Source: Ferdinandcohnia sp036962705
Lineage (GTDB): Bacteria > Bacillota > Bacilli > Bacillales > Bacillaceae_L
Reading direction: 5' to 3'
DNA length: 64,000 bases
Assembly: GCF_036962705.1 (NCBI RefSeq)
Contig: NZ_JBALOQ010000046.1
Location: 45,983 to 109,982 of the forward strand
In this document: piece by piece, positions 15,957 through 25,051 of the stretch
How the letters are laid out: each line of letters opens with the position of its first letter
How positions within the stretch are numbered: the first letter of the stretch is position 1
Notes under the pieces: generated by a model
What the model was told of the DNA's origin: nothing
The model's database searches: none
The model's input: only the letters and a program-made list of their open reading frames with translations
Translations under genes and position numbers: made by a program

Positions 15957-17342
15957 ATGAGTAATTTCGAGAATAATAATCTTCCACTTAATTCAGGAAC
16001 AAGTGCTCAGACTAATGTTCAGCAGAAAGGTTTAGTTTCTAAGTTAAAGTGGGTAGGTCCTGGGCTTATCGTCGCTTCTGCAGCTGTTGGAAGTGGAGAG
16101 ATTATTAATGCTACACGTCTAGGTGCGATAGCTGGCTTTGCGGTTTTATGGGTTCTTGTTTGGGGTATTTTCCTTAAAGGGTTTATTCAGCAGGAAATCG
16201 GTAGATATACGTTGATGACAAAGAAAACGATAACTGAAGGATTTGCGGATATTCCTGGGCCAAAAATAAAAGGGAAGTCATGGTTCTTATGGGTATTTCT
16301 AATTTTATTAGCGCTAGTTGTTTTGGTAATTATTGCGGGTATCGGTGGTGCAGTGGGTGGAACTTTACATGTTTTATTTCCAGCCATTTCGGCATCAACA
16401 TGGGGAGTAATTGCTAATATCTGTTATCTCCCAATACTCTTGAGTGGAATATTTCTTCCAAAATTAAATGTTTACGCAGTAGTAGAGAAAATCATGATGC
16501 TGATTGTTATTGGTTTGACATTATTCATGGTTTACATAGCATTCATCGCCATTCCTCAAAGTGAACAATTCTCTTATTCGATTGTAGACCTGTTTAAAGG
16601 AATGACTTTTAGTCTTCCTGAGGGATCTGTACTTATTTCTTTAGCAGTCTTAGGTAGTGTAGGTGCTGGTATCGAGTTAATTTACTACTCAACATGGATT
16701 TTAAGTAAGGGCTATGTAAACAATGCTCACATTGAAGATAGCAATGAAGCAAAGAAGCACGAACGTATTAAGTTTTGGTTTAGTGTTCTTAAATTGGATA
16801 CATGGATAGGTACAACAGTCACGTTTATTGTTACATTAGCCTTCTTTATCACAGGAACTGTAGTACTTGGAGCCGCTGGTGAAGTACCAGATGGAGTGAA
16901 TGTAGTAGAAAAAATTTCCGTCGTCTTTACAGATGTACTAGGGCCAGGGTATTTTGTTGTATTTATGATTGGGGCTCTAGCTGGGTTAGCTACAACTGCA
17001 CTAGGAATTGCCGATGGTACTGCAAGAATGGTAATTGATCTTAGAAATGAATTTACTAAAAAGGAAACGACTACAACTAGTTTTAACAAATTATATACTG
17101 TTTCCGTTGTGGCAGTCATATTTGCATGGATCATTTTTTATATGTTCATTAGTGCACCTACGTTTCTAATTACGATAGGAACTGCAGCACTTAGTTTAAT
17201 GTTCCCATTATATGGTGTTGCATTACTTTATCTAAATAGACAGGTACCAGAGCAGTATAGGATGCACTGGATAATCAAAGTAATTCTTGTCATATGTTTT
17301 ATTCTGTTTACATCGCTTTGGTTTGTTGGAGAATTATTTTAA
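15957..17342 (+). CDS. Nramp-like transporter lacking the DPGN metal motif
   Basis: This 461-residue integral membrane protein has about eleven hydrophobic helices and the order of an Nramp-fold transporter. The N-terminus reads KWVGPGLIVASAAVGSGEI near residues 31-49. Canonical Nramp proteins have DPGN at this point, whose Asp and Asn bind the divalent metal; here it reads GSGE. Further segments are GAGIELIYYSTWILSKGYV near 240 and GIADGTARMVIDL near 345. AGAGGGG lies before the ATG. The LarA-like gene follows 41 bases downstream and they probably share a transcript. The missing ligands make metal transport doubtful; members of this branch may use another substrate, perhaps an organic acid given the neighbour. 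Confidence 0.85.
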   Translation: MSNFENNNLPLNSGTSAQTNVQQKGLVSKLKWVGPGLIVASAAVGSGEIINATRLGAIAGFAVLWVLVWGIFLKGFIQQEIGRYTLMTKKTITEGFADIPGPKIKGKSWFLWVFLILLALVVLVIIAGIGGAVGGTLHVLFPAISASTWGVIANICYLPILLSGIFLPKLNVYAVVEKIMMLIVIGLTLFMVYIAFIAIPQSEQFSYSIVDLFKGMTFSLPEGSVLISLAVLGSVGAGIELIYYSTWILSKGYVNNAHIEDSNEAKKHERIKFWFSVLKLDTWIGTTVTFIVTLAFFITGTVVLGAAGEVPDGVNVVEKISVVFTDVLGPGYFVVFMIGALAGLATTALGIADGTARMVIDLRNEFTKKETTTTSFNKLYTVSVVAVIFAWIIFYMFISAPTFLITIGTAALSLMFPLYGVALLYLNRQVPEQYRMHWIIKVILVICFILFTSLWFVGELF

Positions 17343-17383
17343 ATAATAGGGTTTGAACTTCTTGTAGAAAAAGGACTGATAAA

Positions 17384-18631
17384 ATGAACTCTTATCCTAA
17401 AATGGTAAAAATAAGACAAACATTTAATAACAATAAAATTGAGAATATAGTAGATGAAATAACTCGTGAATTAAGCCAAGAACATATAAAAGCAAAAATT
17501 CATCCTGGTGCAAAAATTGCCATTGCTGTTGGAAGTCGCGGTATAGCAAATCTAAAAGATGTTGTGAAAACCGTTGTAAATCATATTAAGGAATTAGGCG
17601 GGGAGCCTTTTCTTGTACCGGCAATGGGAAGTCATGGTGGGGCAACATCTGAAGGTCAGAAAAAAATTCTTCTCGACTATGGGTTATCGCCTGAAAATAT
17701 AGGTGCTCCTATCTATTCTTCGATGGAAGTAGTTCAAATTGGCACCGTTGGAGATCATATTCCTGTGTATTTTGACCGGAATGCATCAGAAGCAGACGCT
17801 ATTATTGTAATCAATCGGGTGAAACCACATACCAATTTTAAAAGTGATATTGAGAGTGGAGTTATCAAAATGTTGACAGTTGGTCTGGGTAAGCAAAAGG
17901 GTGCGGAGGTCATTCATAGTCATGGAATCTATGGACTTAAGAATCTAATTCCTGAAATGGGAAAACTGATTATCGAAAAAATGCCCATTGCATTCGGCTT
18001 AGCCTTAGTTGAAAATGCTTATGACGAACTAACGATAATTAAAACAATTCCTGCAGAGGACCTAATAGAAGTTGAAAAAAAACTTCTAGTAAAAGCAAAA
18101 AGTTTAATGCCAAGTCTTCCGTCCAATGAAATTGATATCTTATTAGTTGATGAAATGGGAAAAAATATCAGTGGGACCGGGATGGATCCGAACATTATTG
18201 GACGAATTTATGTACGTGGTCAGGAAGAACCTAAACATCCAGATATTAAGTATATTGGGGTATTTGATCTAACTCCTGAATCCCATGGAAATGCGATAGG
18301 AATTGGATACGCTGATTTAACCACACAGCAATTAGTAGATAATATCGATTTAAATTATACGTATATGAATACAATTACATCTGTATTTCCAACTCTTGCG
18401 AAAATACCAATTACTCTACAAACAGAACGGGAACTAGTAGATGTCGCTATTCAATTTTTGCAGACTGTTCAAATGGATGACCTGCTCATTGTACGAATAC
18501 GTAACACATTATCACTAGATGAGTTAGAGGTTTCCGAGGCATTATGGGAAAAAATTAAGGACAATCAAAACTTTGAGCAAATCGGACCTCCTTATGAAAT
18601 GAAGTTTAATAATCAGGGGGAGCTTCAGTGA
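17384..18631 (+). CDS. LarA-like (lactate-racemase domain, DUF2088) protein
   Basis: This 415-residue protein carries the N-terminal domain of lactate racemase LarA and related 2-hydroxyacid racemases/epimerases that use a nickel-pincer nucleotide. Landmarks are IAIAVGSRGIAN near residue 45, VPAMGSHGGATSEGQ near 82 and NRVKPHTNFKSDIESGV near 148, where His of KPHTNF and His of GSHG are candidates for the catalytic pair. VDEMGKNISGTGMDPNIIGR is seen near 260. Because no larB, larC or larE is nearby, the cofactor would have to come from elsewhere or the protein works without it. It lies 41 bases after the transporter gene and convergently to the AtoE gene, with a shared terminator between. The substrate is unknown. 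Confidence 0.88.
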   Translation: MNSYPKMVKIRQTFNNNKIENIVDEITRELSQEHIKAKIHPGAKIAIAVGSRGIANLKDVVKTVVNHIKELGGEPFLVPAMGSHGGATSEGQKKILLDYGLSPENIGAPIYSSMEVVQIGTVGDHIPVYFDRNASEADAIIVINRVKPHTNFKSDIESGVIKMLTVGLGKQKGAEVIHSHGIYGLKNLIPEMGKLIIEKMPIAFGLALVENAYDELTIIKTIPAEDLIEVEKKLLVKAKSLMPSLPSNEIDILLVDEMGKNISGTGMDPNIIGRIYVRGQEEPKHPDIKYIGVFDLTPESHGNAIGIGYADLTTQQLVDNIDLNYTYMNTITSVFPTLAKIPITLQTERELVDVAIQFLQTVQMDDLLIVRIRNTLSLDELEVSEALWEKIKDNQNFEQIGPPYEMKFNNQGELQ

Positions 18632-18714
18632 ATGAAGTACGGTACCTGTAACCACCCGAAAATTCTTGTTTCATACGAACTGGTTCACAAGAAGCAGTAA
18701 TCTATACAAGGAAT

Positions 18715-18752
18715 AAGACCTTGCGATCCTTTGCGTGCGCAAGGTCTTTTTA
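18715..18752. terminator. bidirectional terminator
   Basis: AAGACCTTGCG pairs with CGCAAGGTCTT (11 bp) and is followed by TTTT on the plus strand, while an A-rich run lies on its left side. It serves both the LarA-like gene and the convergent transporter gene. Confidence 0.85.
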
Positions 18753-18809
18753 GGTTCATATTGATATTGTAATAAATGAAATTTTTCTGACTAAACCTCT
18801 CCGGCAGAC

Positions 18810-20126
18810 CTAATACACAAAATAAATCAATATCGAAGTCACAATCCCAATCCAAATTGCTAGCAAGATACAATACCCCATAATATGGCGAATGTGGAGA
18901 CCGACGATACTTAAGATTGGCAATGCCCAGAATGGTTGAATGAGATTTGTCCACGCATCTCCCCATCCGACTACCATTGCAATAACGCCCGGATTTACTC
19001 CTAGCTCCATTCCAGCCGGAACTGAGAGCGGTCCTTGAAGTGCCCATTGACCACCACCAGATGGTGCTAGCATGTTGACAACTCCAGCAGTCCAATAGGT
19101 GAAGACCCCAAATGACTCAGTACTTGAAACTGAGGTCATACCTTTAATAATTATATCTGCAAGCCCAGAGCTTCCAAGGAGTGCGATGATTCCGGCATAA
19201 AAAGGAAATTGGAGAATGATAGGTGAAATGGAACCAGCTGCTTCCTGAAATGCTTTACCGTATTGACTAAGTGAACGGTGAAAAATCAAACCTAGTGATA
19301 AAAACAAAATATTAATAAGATTTAAATTTATATCAGTTCCGTTTGCAAATTGTAAAACCGTATAAATAACACCAACTAATCCAATTAAAATTCCTAGTAT
19401 AGGAGTATTTTCTAAGACAAGGGCGGGTGTATTTTGATCAGTGACTTCAGTTCTAACAGTCTGTTGATCCTTTTCTTTTGGGGTATATGGAATGATATTC
19501 TTTGTAGGAGCCATTAATAGAATGAAAATGGACATGGTGATAACTAGTGTTAGAAGGATAATGACGGTACCTGGATGAAAAATTGTTTCAGAGGTTGGGA
19601 TGACCCCCATTACATCGGCTAGAAAATGGTTTTCCGTTGCGATCGTTAATCCAATAGAACTCGAAAGTCCAGCTGAGTATAGCGCGGTGGGTGCATAAGC
19701 GCATGCAACTAACAATGGGAAATGGGCATTTTGATTTCGTTTTCCAACCTCCCGAGCGACGATGGCTCCCACGATTACAGCCAATCCCCAGTTAATATAA
19801 TAGGCAGCGGACGTGATTAAGAATGTGAAAAGGTAGGCTTTTTTTGCAGTGTTAGCTTTAGCTGAGATTGCCTCTAAGCCTCTCCGAATAAAAGGGACCG
19901 AAGCAAGTACCATCCCGGTCATAAGCAAAAGCACCATCTGCATCGTAAAAGCTAGATAAGTCCAAAATCCATCCCCATACGACGTAAACAAATTCATTGG
20001 ATCAGCAGGAGTCGTAAAAAAGGCCAAGACAAACACAAACAAAGTCATCAACACAGCAATAACAAACGCATCTGGCAAATACCGCTGAATCACACGCGAA
20101 AAACGTTCTGACACTCTGTTTAACAA
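18810..20126 (-). CDS. short-chain fatty acid transporter, AtoE family
   Basis: This 438-residue membrane protein has the AtoE/short-chain fatty acid transporter pattern: an N-terminal RFSRVIQRYLPDAFVIAVLM, a GFWTYLAFTMQMVLLLMTGMVLA helix, an SAAYYINWGL loop, ACAYAPTALYSAGLSSSIGL, and the late LAPSGGGQWALQGP motif near residue 350. About twelve membrane helices are expected. The start is a TTG at 20126 with AAGGAGGGG seven bases upstream. AtoE-type carriers import acetoacetate, butyrate and similar acids, which would suit the CoA-transferase and lyase of the neighbouring locus, although no TTGTATACAA site was seen in front of this gene. Its last 133 bases are duplicated at 15512-15644. Confidence 0.92.
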   Translation of the reverse strand: MLNRVSERFSRVIQRYLPDAFVIAVLMTLFVFVLAFFTTPADPMNLFTSYGDGFWTYLAFTMQMVLLLMTGMVLASVPFIRRGLEAISAKANTAKKAYLFTFLITSAAYYINWGLAVIVGAIVAREVGKRNQNAHFPLLVACAYAPTALYSAGLSSSIGLTIATENHFLADVMGVIPTSETIFHPGTVIILLTLVITMSIFILLMAPTKNIIPYTPKEKDQQTVRTEVTDQNTPALVLENTPILGILIGLVGVIYTVLQFANGTDINLNLINILFLSLGLIFHRSLSQYGKAFQEAAGSISPIILQFPFYAGIIALLGSSGLADIIIKGMTSVSSTESFGVFTYWTAGVVNMLAPSGGGQWALQGPLSVPAGMELGVNPGVIAMVVGWGDAWTNLIQPFWALPILSIVGLHIRHIMGYCILLAIWIGIVTSILIYFVY

Positions 20127-20272
20127 TTTTTTCCCCTCCTTTTTACTACCAAAGGTATGAGGGGGAAGGTTCTATTATGACAGGTGTATAAGAGGATAAA
20201 AATAATAGGAAAGAAGACCTAACGATAAGGGGGAATCTCGTTACTCAGCTAAAGAATACGATTGAGGTTGAG

Positions 20273-20518
20273 ATGAACGATGATTACTTTAATCCAAAAG
20301 CCATTACAATTCCCAGTGGAAGTAAGTCGACGTTCGTTTTAAAAAATAAAGAGAAGAAAGAGCATACCTTCATAGTTGAAAAACTATGTATTGATGTCGA
20401 ATTCCAGCCAGGAGAAGAAAAAACGATTACCGTGAAAACCGAGAAGCCTGGTACATATGAATTGATATGCCGGTAAAATGTTAAGGAAGGAATGGTTGGA
20501 GAAGTAATCGTTAACTAA
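20273..20518 (+). pseudogene. cupredoxin-like gene fragment with a nonsense codon
   Basis: The frame reads as a cupredoxin-like domain from about 20240: IEVEMNDDYFNPKAITIPSG, then KKEHTFIVEK with the first copper-ligand His, and GTYELICR, with the expected Cys. Directly after this comes TAA at 20474-20476, where family members would continue with the residues leading to the second His. The same frame then resumes as NVKEGMVGEVIVN and stops at 20518, which is the normal end of such a domain. The upstream frame has no signal peptide, although secreted cupredoxins need one. I read it as a decayed gene truncated at its 5' end and interrupted near its 3' end. If translated from the ATG at 20273 it would give 67 residues lacking the C-terminal copper ligands. 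Confidence 0.65.
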
Positions 20519-20548
20519 CAAGCAGGACCAAATGGACCTGCTTGTTGT
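20518..20548 (+). terminator. terminator between cupredoxin remnant and peptidase
   Basis: ACAAGCAGG and CCTGCTTGT form a 9-bp stem followed by TGTTT. It lies between convergent units and may serve both. Confidence 0.7.
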
Positions 20549-20566
20549 TTAATGAGTATATATTTC

Positions 20567-21967
20567 TTACTTTAAAAACTGCTCATGATATAACTCAGGA
20601 TCTGCTTTAACTTTAGGTCCTTTTTTAGGCTTTGGTCCCATATTGTCAAAACGGGCTTGATCATAGATTGCAGAACCTACGATTTCAGCAACATCTTGGA
20701 GTTTTTCTTTACTAATTTTGTCTAGTGAATCTTCTGGTGTATGATACCAAGGCTCTGATGGACTATGAATAAATAATGCAGCTGCGATTCCAGCTTCTGC
20801 AAATGGAACATGGTCACTTCTACCACCAGCATATATTGAAGTAGGCTCCCCATTCAGTCTAGTACTTGATGCTTGGGCAAGCTCAGTTACTAGATTTGGT
20901 TTACCATCAAGTGTTGCCATTGCTAAATTACCTGCATCACGACTTCCTACCATATCTAAATTAAAATTTGCAATAATACGGTTGAGTTCGTCCTCTGATA
21001 GGTTTGCCACATAATGTGCAGAACCAATTAGCCCAAGCTCCTCAGCACCAAACGTTATGAAACGAATTTCTGTATCTGTAGGTATGTCTTTAAATACACG
21101 GGCTAACTCAAGTGTCATAGCTGTGCCCGATGCATCGTCATTTGCTCCAGGTGCACCTGCCACGGAATCATGGTGCGACCCAACAACAATTACATCATTT
21201 GTATCTTTCTTCTTATTAGTTGGCTTCTTTGTCGCAATTACATTATGGGAAATGCTCTCACCAGCTCTTGCACCTTCAATCTGAAGGGATGTATGAAGAA
21301 CCTCTCCACTTACTAGTGCTTCATAAAGTGTATCACCTTCTGCTTTCGTTAAAGAAACAGCAGGCACATACTTATCATTCGCTTCTCCAAGAGTTCCATT
21401 TAAAGCCCCTGAAGTATTGTTGAAAATAATAACACCTAAAGCACCTTTTTCAGCGGCATTTAACACTTTCTCTGCAAACGAGATCTCGCCACGCTTAATT
21501 AGAGCAATTTTTCCAGTAAGGTCAGTGTCTTGAAGTTCCGCAACTGTCCCTAATCCAGCATAGACAAGTTCCCCTGATACATCCCCATTTACTGTGTATG
21601 TGAAGGAACTTGGGAGGAGGGTACCGTCATAGCCATTTACCGAAAGTTCGATTGAACTAGGGGGTGTATAGCCGTAGAAGGTAAACGGTTGAATTTCAGT
21701 TTCATATCCGTAGGATTCGAATTGTTCTTTTATGTATTGAACAGCATTATGTTCTGCTTCAGTCCCCGCGACACGTGGTGTTTCAGAAAGGTGTGCAATG
21801 TTGTTATAAATATTATCTACATTAAGTTGATTAATCACCTTGTGATCAAAGAACTTCTCCTTCTGAGATTGCGTCACTTCGATTGGTTTTGCGAATACTG
21901 CAGGTGTTGCAATGGCCCCAAATGCGAGAGTTGTGGTAAGTCCAAACGATATAACTAGTTTTTTCAT
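20567..21967 (-). CDS. secreted M28-family aminopeptidase with PA domain
   Basis: This 466-residue zinc aminopeptidase resembles B. subtilis YwaD. A Sec signal peptide occupies about residues 1-26 (KKLVISFGLTTTLAFGAIAT, then PAVFA before the cleavage). A protease-associated (PA) domain is inserted at about 130-225 (GKIALIKRGEISFAEKV, ALGVIIFNNTSG). The M28 catalytic part has the zinc ligands in VVGSHHDSVAGAPGANDDASG (His and Asp), FGAEELGLIGS (catalytic Glu-Glu), NLDMVGS (Asp) and WYHTPEDS (His). It is expected to work outside the cell, releasing N-terminal amino acids from peptides. The ATG at 21967 follows AGAGGAGG. It is a single-gene unit. Confidence 0.93.
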   Translation of the reverse strand: MKKLVISFGLTTTLAFGAIATPAVFAKPIEVTQSQKEKFFDHKVINQLNVDNIYNNIAHLSETPRVAGTEAEHNAVQYIKEQFESYGYETEIQPFTFYGYTPPSSIELSVNGYDGTLLPSSFTYTVNGDVSGELVYAGLGTVAELQDTDLTGKIALIKRGEISFAEKVLNAAEKGALGVIIFNNTSGALNGTLGEANDKYVPAVSLTKAEGDTLYEALVSGEVLHTSLQIEGARAGESISHNVIATKKPTNKKKDTNDVIVVGSHHDSVAGAPGANDDASGTAMTLELARVFKDIPTDTEIRFITFGAEELGLIGSAHYVANLSEDELNRIIANFNLDMVGSRDAGNLAMATLDGKPNLVTELAQASSTRLNGEPTSIYAGGRSDHVPFAEAGIAAALFIHSPSEPWYHTPEDSLDKISKEKLQDVAEIVGSAIYDQARFDNMGPKPKKGPKVKADPELYHEQFLK

Positions 21968-22170
21968 GAAAATGCCTCCTCTTACTAGATTAATAGTATA
22001 CGATAAAGTTTATATCATTTGGAAAATTCTGATAAGTGAACTTGTCCTTAGAAAAACATAGGTCGAAACTCATGTTTCCAATGAATAACGATGCAACCGG
22101 GACAATTCTCCTGTGAGGAAAATACTTCCAAAAGCGAAGAGGATATATTGAGGTGTGGGTATTGTCCACA

Positions 22171-22217
22171 AAAGGCTGCCTACCCAATCGGCTAAAGCGT
22201 AGGGGTAAGCAGCCTTT
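22171..22217. terminator. terminator downstream of the 154-residue protein gene
   Basis: AAAGGCTGCCTACCC pairs with GGGGTAAGCAGCCTTT in a long imperfect stem next to short T runs on both strands. It lies just beyond the stop of the minus-strand gene at 22225. Confidence 0.7.
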
Positions 22218-22224
22218 CTTATAT

Positions 22225-22689
22225 CTATTTCGTTTTATGATTTATTTTTATATCATGTTTTTTCACATATTTATAGATTTCTTGATTTGTTTTATCATCA
22301 TATTTTTTCACCCATTCCTTATTAGATAAATCAACAATTTCATTTCGTAGGGAGTGGTACTCATCTTTCGCTTTTTCTTTTAAATCAAAGGTAAATTTTG
22401 AAGTGAAGTATAAGACTGCCCCAAAAAATAAATCCCTAGCTATATTTTTATTAGTAAACAGCAAATCCAAAATTACAAAATTACCAAATGCATATGGGGT
22501 GTATAAGAAATACTTAATAATTGAGTAGAAGGCATATCCAATAAACGTATACAAGAAAAATCTATGCATGGTTTTTTTTCTATTATGCTTTTCGTTAAAT
22601 TCAAGTAATCGATCCAGTGAATCTCCATCAGCCCTTGATATACTAGTTCCTTCCTGATGCCAAGGTGCGGCAAAACTATTATCTGCCAT
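22225..22689 (-). CDS. uncharacterised small membrane protein
   Basis: This 154-residue protein is not recognised. A hydrophilic N-terminus of about 45 residues is followed by two or three hydrophobic stretches, FFLYTFIGYAFYSIIKYFLY near 44-63 and FVILDLLF/LFFGAVLYFTSKF near 70-100, and then a very charged, lysine-rich cytoplasmic tail ending KKHDIKINHKTK. The ATG at 22689 has AAGGGGGA upstream, which makes it a credible gene. It stands alone between terminators. Neighbours give no hint to its role. Confidence 0.65.
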   Translation of the reverse strand: MADNSFAAPWHQEGTSISRADGDSLDRLLEFNEKHNRKKTMHRFFLYTFIGYAFYSIIKYFLYTPYAFGNFVILDLLFTNKNIARDLFFGAVLYFTSKFTFDLKEKAKDEYHSLRNEIVDLSNKEWVKKYDDKTNQEIYKYVKKHDIKINHKTK

Positions 22690-22863
22690 TGTAATCCCCC
22701 TTACATGAACTTTAATTCATCCATAATTCTATTCGTTTGGTATATATTATTTTTTGTTCAGTGGGAATATGACAAGCTTAATGTGAAATGCTTGTATTAG
22801 CAGGATTTTTTGATGCATATATGGAAATTATCTACTAATAGTGAAAATTGTCGAAGTAAAAAC

Positions 22864-22989
22864 ATATTAAAACAGGGGATTCATGAGGAGGTTATTTCTC
22901 AAAAGTTAATATATGATTTTGTAATACTTGTTTCTATTGCATTTGTAGAACATCTTCATCAAGAGTATCCAGATAAATTTGAGTGGTAA
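22864..22989 (+). pseudogene. remnant resembling the N-terminus of the PLD/DUF3427 helicase
   Basis: A 41-codon frame with no start codon reads ILKQGIHEEVISQKLIYD before drifting into FVEHLHQEYPDKFEW and a stop. The complete helicase at 25052 begins LKQGIYEEIISQKLKKD, so 12-13 of the first 15 positions agree. The segment sits 15 bases before the Nudix gene. It looks like the leftover of a second helicase gene with the body deleted, or of a small gene that shares this N-terminal motif. It is part of a 315-base stretch (22690-23004) with no intact gene. Confidence 0.5.
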
Positions 22990-23004
22990 AAATAGGAGGA
23001 TAGC

Positions 23005-23403
23005 ATGTCAAAACATATATATGTAGTAGGCGCAGTTTTCGTTGAAAATGAAAAAATCTTATGTGTTCAAAGAGGACCAAACAATATACTTGCACTAAAA
23101 TGGGAGTTCCCAGGTGGAAAAATCGAAAAGGGCGAATCACCCGAAGAAGCACTTCGACGTGAAATAGAAGAAGAACTGCTATGTGAAATCGAAGTCGGTT
23201 CCCAGATAGATGAAACCGTCCATGAATATGATTTTGGCATCGTTCACCTATCAACCTATTCATGTAAATTAATAGAAGGAACACCGACACTAACAGAACA
23301 TGTGGCCCTACAATGGCTGACACCCGAAGAACTGCCCAGCTTGGATTGGGCTCCGGCGGATATACCTACGATTCAAAAGTTAATGATTAGGTTAAATAAC
23401 TAA
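23005..23403 (+). CDS. MutT-like Nudix hydrolase
   Basis: This 132-residue enzyme has a clean Nudix box at about residues 37-58, GGKIEKGESPEEALRREIEE, matching G-x5-E-x7-REU-x-EE-x-G/U with the metal-binding glutamates. The rest follows the MutT-type (deoxy)nucleoside triphosphate pyrophosphohydrolase pattern, with YVVGAVFVENEKILCVQR at the N-terminus and LQWLTPEELPSLDWAPAD at the C-terminus. It would sanitise oxidised or other nucleoside triphosphates. AGGAGGATAGC lies before the ATG. A helicase N-terminus remnant lies directly upstream and the complete helicase 1.6 kb downstream, so the Nudix gene may once have been the partner of such a helicase. Confidence 0.9.
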   Translation: MSKHIYVVGAVFVENEKILCVQRGPNNILALKWEFPGGKIEKGESPEEALRREIEEELLCEIEVGSQIDETVHEYDFGIVHLSTYSCKLIEGTPTLTEHVALQWLTPEELPSLDWAPADIPTIQKLMIRLNN

Positions 23404-23702
23404 ATATCTCTTAACTAATTAGCTCTAGTAGGAATTGTTGTTAATTTATGGATGAATATAATTAAAGCCTCCTCAAGCGAGGAAGGTAGATTAAATTATA
23501 AAATAGTCGATTACTACACGGTAACACTCTCTAACAGTTTTTCGGCGAGCGTTATTTCTTTTTCCCAGAGCTTAAACAAGTAGTCTTTAATAATAAATGT
23601 TGAATAACATTATTAATAGGATAGGAAATATGATGATGGAAGTAGTCCAACCAATCATAGCAAGCAGAAGATAAAAGTTTATCGTAACTATGGAGGGAAG
23701 TT

Positions 23703-24904
23703 ATGAATTCAATATCAAGTGTTTATATGCTTAAACTATTTTTTATGGTATTGATTCCTTTAAACAACTAGGGGTTGAAACAAGGAAACTAGGAACCAGA
23801 GCTCTTATCATAAGTGATAAGGTTATGGAGGATCTTGGTTATGTTGAAGAATGCAAAATGATTTTACATGAAGAAGAGATTATACATTCAACCTATTTAG
23901 GTATTGATTCCGAACCGACAGATATTTTCGTAAATGAAGCACTCGAAATTTTTAAGCAAAATAATTGTGACGTCATTATTGCATTAGGTGGAGGCAGCTG
24001 TATTGACACTGGAAAAGCTGTTGCGGTAATTGCAACAAATGGGGGAGATATTAGTGATTTTATGGGGAATAAAAAAATGGCTGATAAGAAGGCTATTCCT
24101 CTAATTGCAATTCCTACCACTGCAGGTACTGGCTCTGAAGCAACAGATGTTACAGTAATAACCAATACAAGAAATGATGTAAAAATGATGATTAAACAAC
24201 CGATGTTTTTACCCGAAGTAGCTATTGTTGATCCTAAACTCACACTCTCTTCTCCAAAACATATCACTTCAGCAACTGGGGTCGATGCCCTAACTCACGC
24301 CATAGAAGCATACATTTCAAGACGTTCACATCCATTTACAGACACACTTGCTTTATCCGCAATCAAATTGATTTACGATAATATTGAAGAAGTATATAAG
24401 AATGGAAATAATATAGTAGCAAGAGAAAAAATGTCTTTAGGAGCCTTAAAGGCTGGTATAGCATTTTCAAATGCATCTGTTTGTTTAGTCCATGGAATGT
24501 CAAGACCCATAGGTGCTATATTTCATGTCCCGCACGGAGTATCAAATGCAATGTTGCTACCGGCAATATTGGAATATAGTAAATCGGATTGCATTGTTCG
24601 ATTAGCTAGTATCGGGCTGTTTATTAAACCAGAGTTAAGTGGTTATTCTAATGAGGAAATAGCAAATAATGTTTTACAAGAAATAAAGAAACTTTGTTTG
24701 AATTTGAATATCCCTAACATGAAGGAGTGGGGGATAGAAAAACAAGAATTAGATAAAGTAGTTGGAAAAATGGCCAAAGACGCTCTTGCAAGCGGCAGCC
24801 CTTCAAACAATCCAAGAATCCCTACTGAAAAAGAAATTATTGAATTATACCAACTTTGTTTTGATTATGATATGAGTGAAGGTATAAATGAACCCATAAT
24901 GTAA
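23703..24904 (+). pseudogene. iron-containing alcohol dehydrogenase with a 1-base frameshift
   Basis: From the ATG at 23703, with GGAGGGAAG upstream, the frame reads MNSISSVYMLK and then runs off into a stop. If one A is added to the AAA run at 23733-23735, the frame continues as TIFYGIDSFKQLGVETRKLG and joins the long frame that runs to 24904. The rest is a normal group III Fe-dependent alcohol dehydrogenase: ALGGGSCIDTGKAVAV near the NAD loop, IPTTAGTGSEAT, DALTHAIEAYIS and CLVHGMSRPIGAIFHVPHG with the metal-binding His residues. The remainder is intact, so the lesion is recent, a phase-variable A tract, or a sequencing error. A protein from the internal ATG at 23825 would lack the first strand of the nucleotide-binding domain. 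Confidence 0.85.
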
Positions 24905-24911
24905 TCCCCCA

Positions 24912-24945
24912 AAAACTAGTTCACAACTTCTGAACTAGTTTTTTT
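24912..24945 (+). terminator. terminator after the alcohol dehydrogenase gene
   Basis: AAAACTAGTTCA and TGAACTAGTTTT form a 12-bp perfect stem with a 7-base loop, followed by T residues. An 18-base part of it, ACTAGTTCACAACTTCTG at 24915, also occurs at 14288-14305 without the right arm. Confidence 0.88.
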
Positions 24946-25051
24946 ATTTTAAATCACTACTTCGATATTACTTTCTTAGGTAAAAAGAAGGATTTTTCGA
25001 CACGGGAATGGAAACTATTTAACAATAGATAATAATTTATGAGGTGACTCC

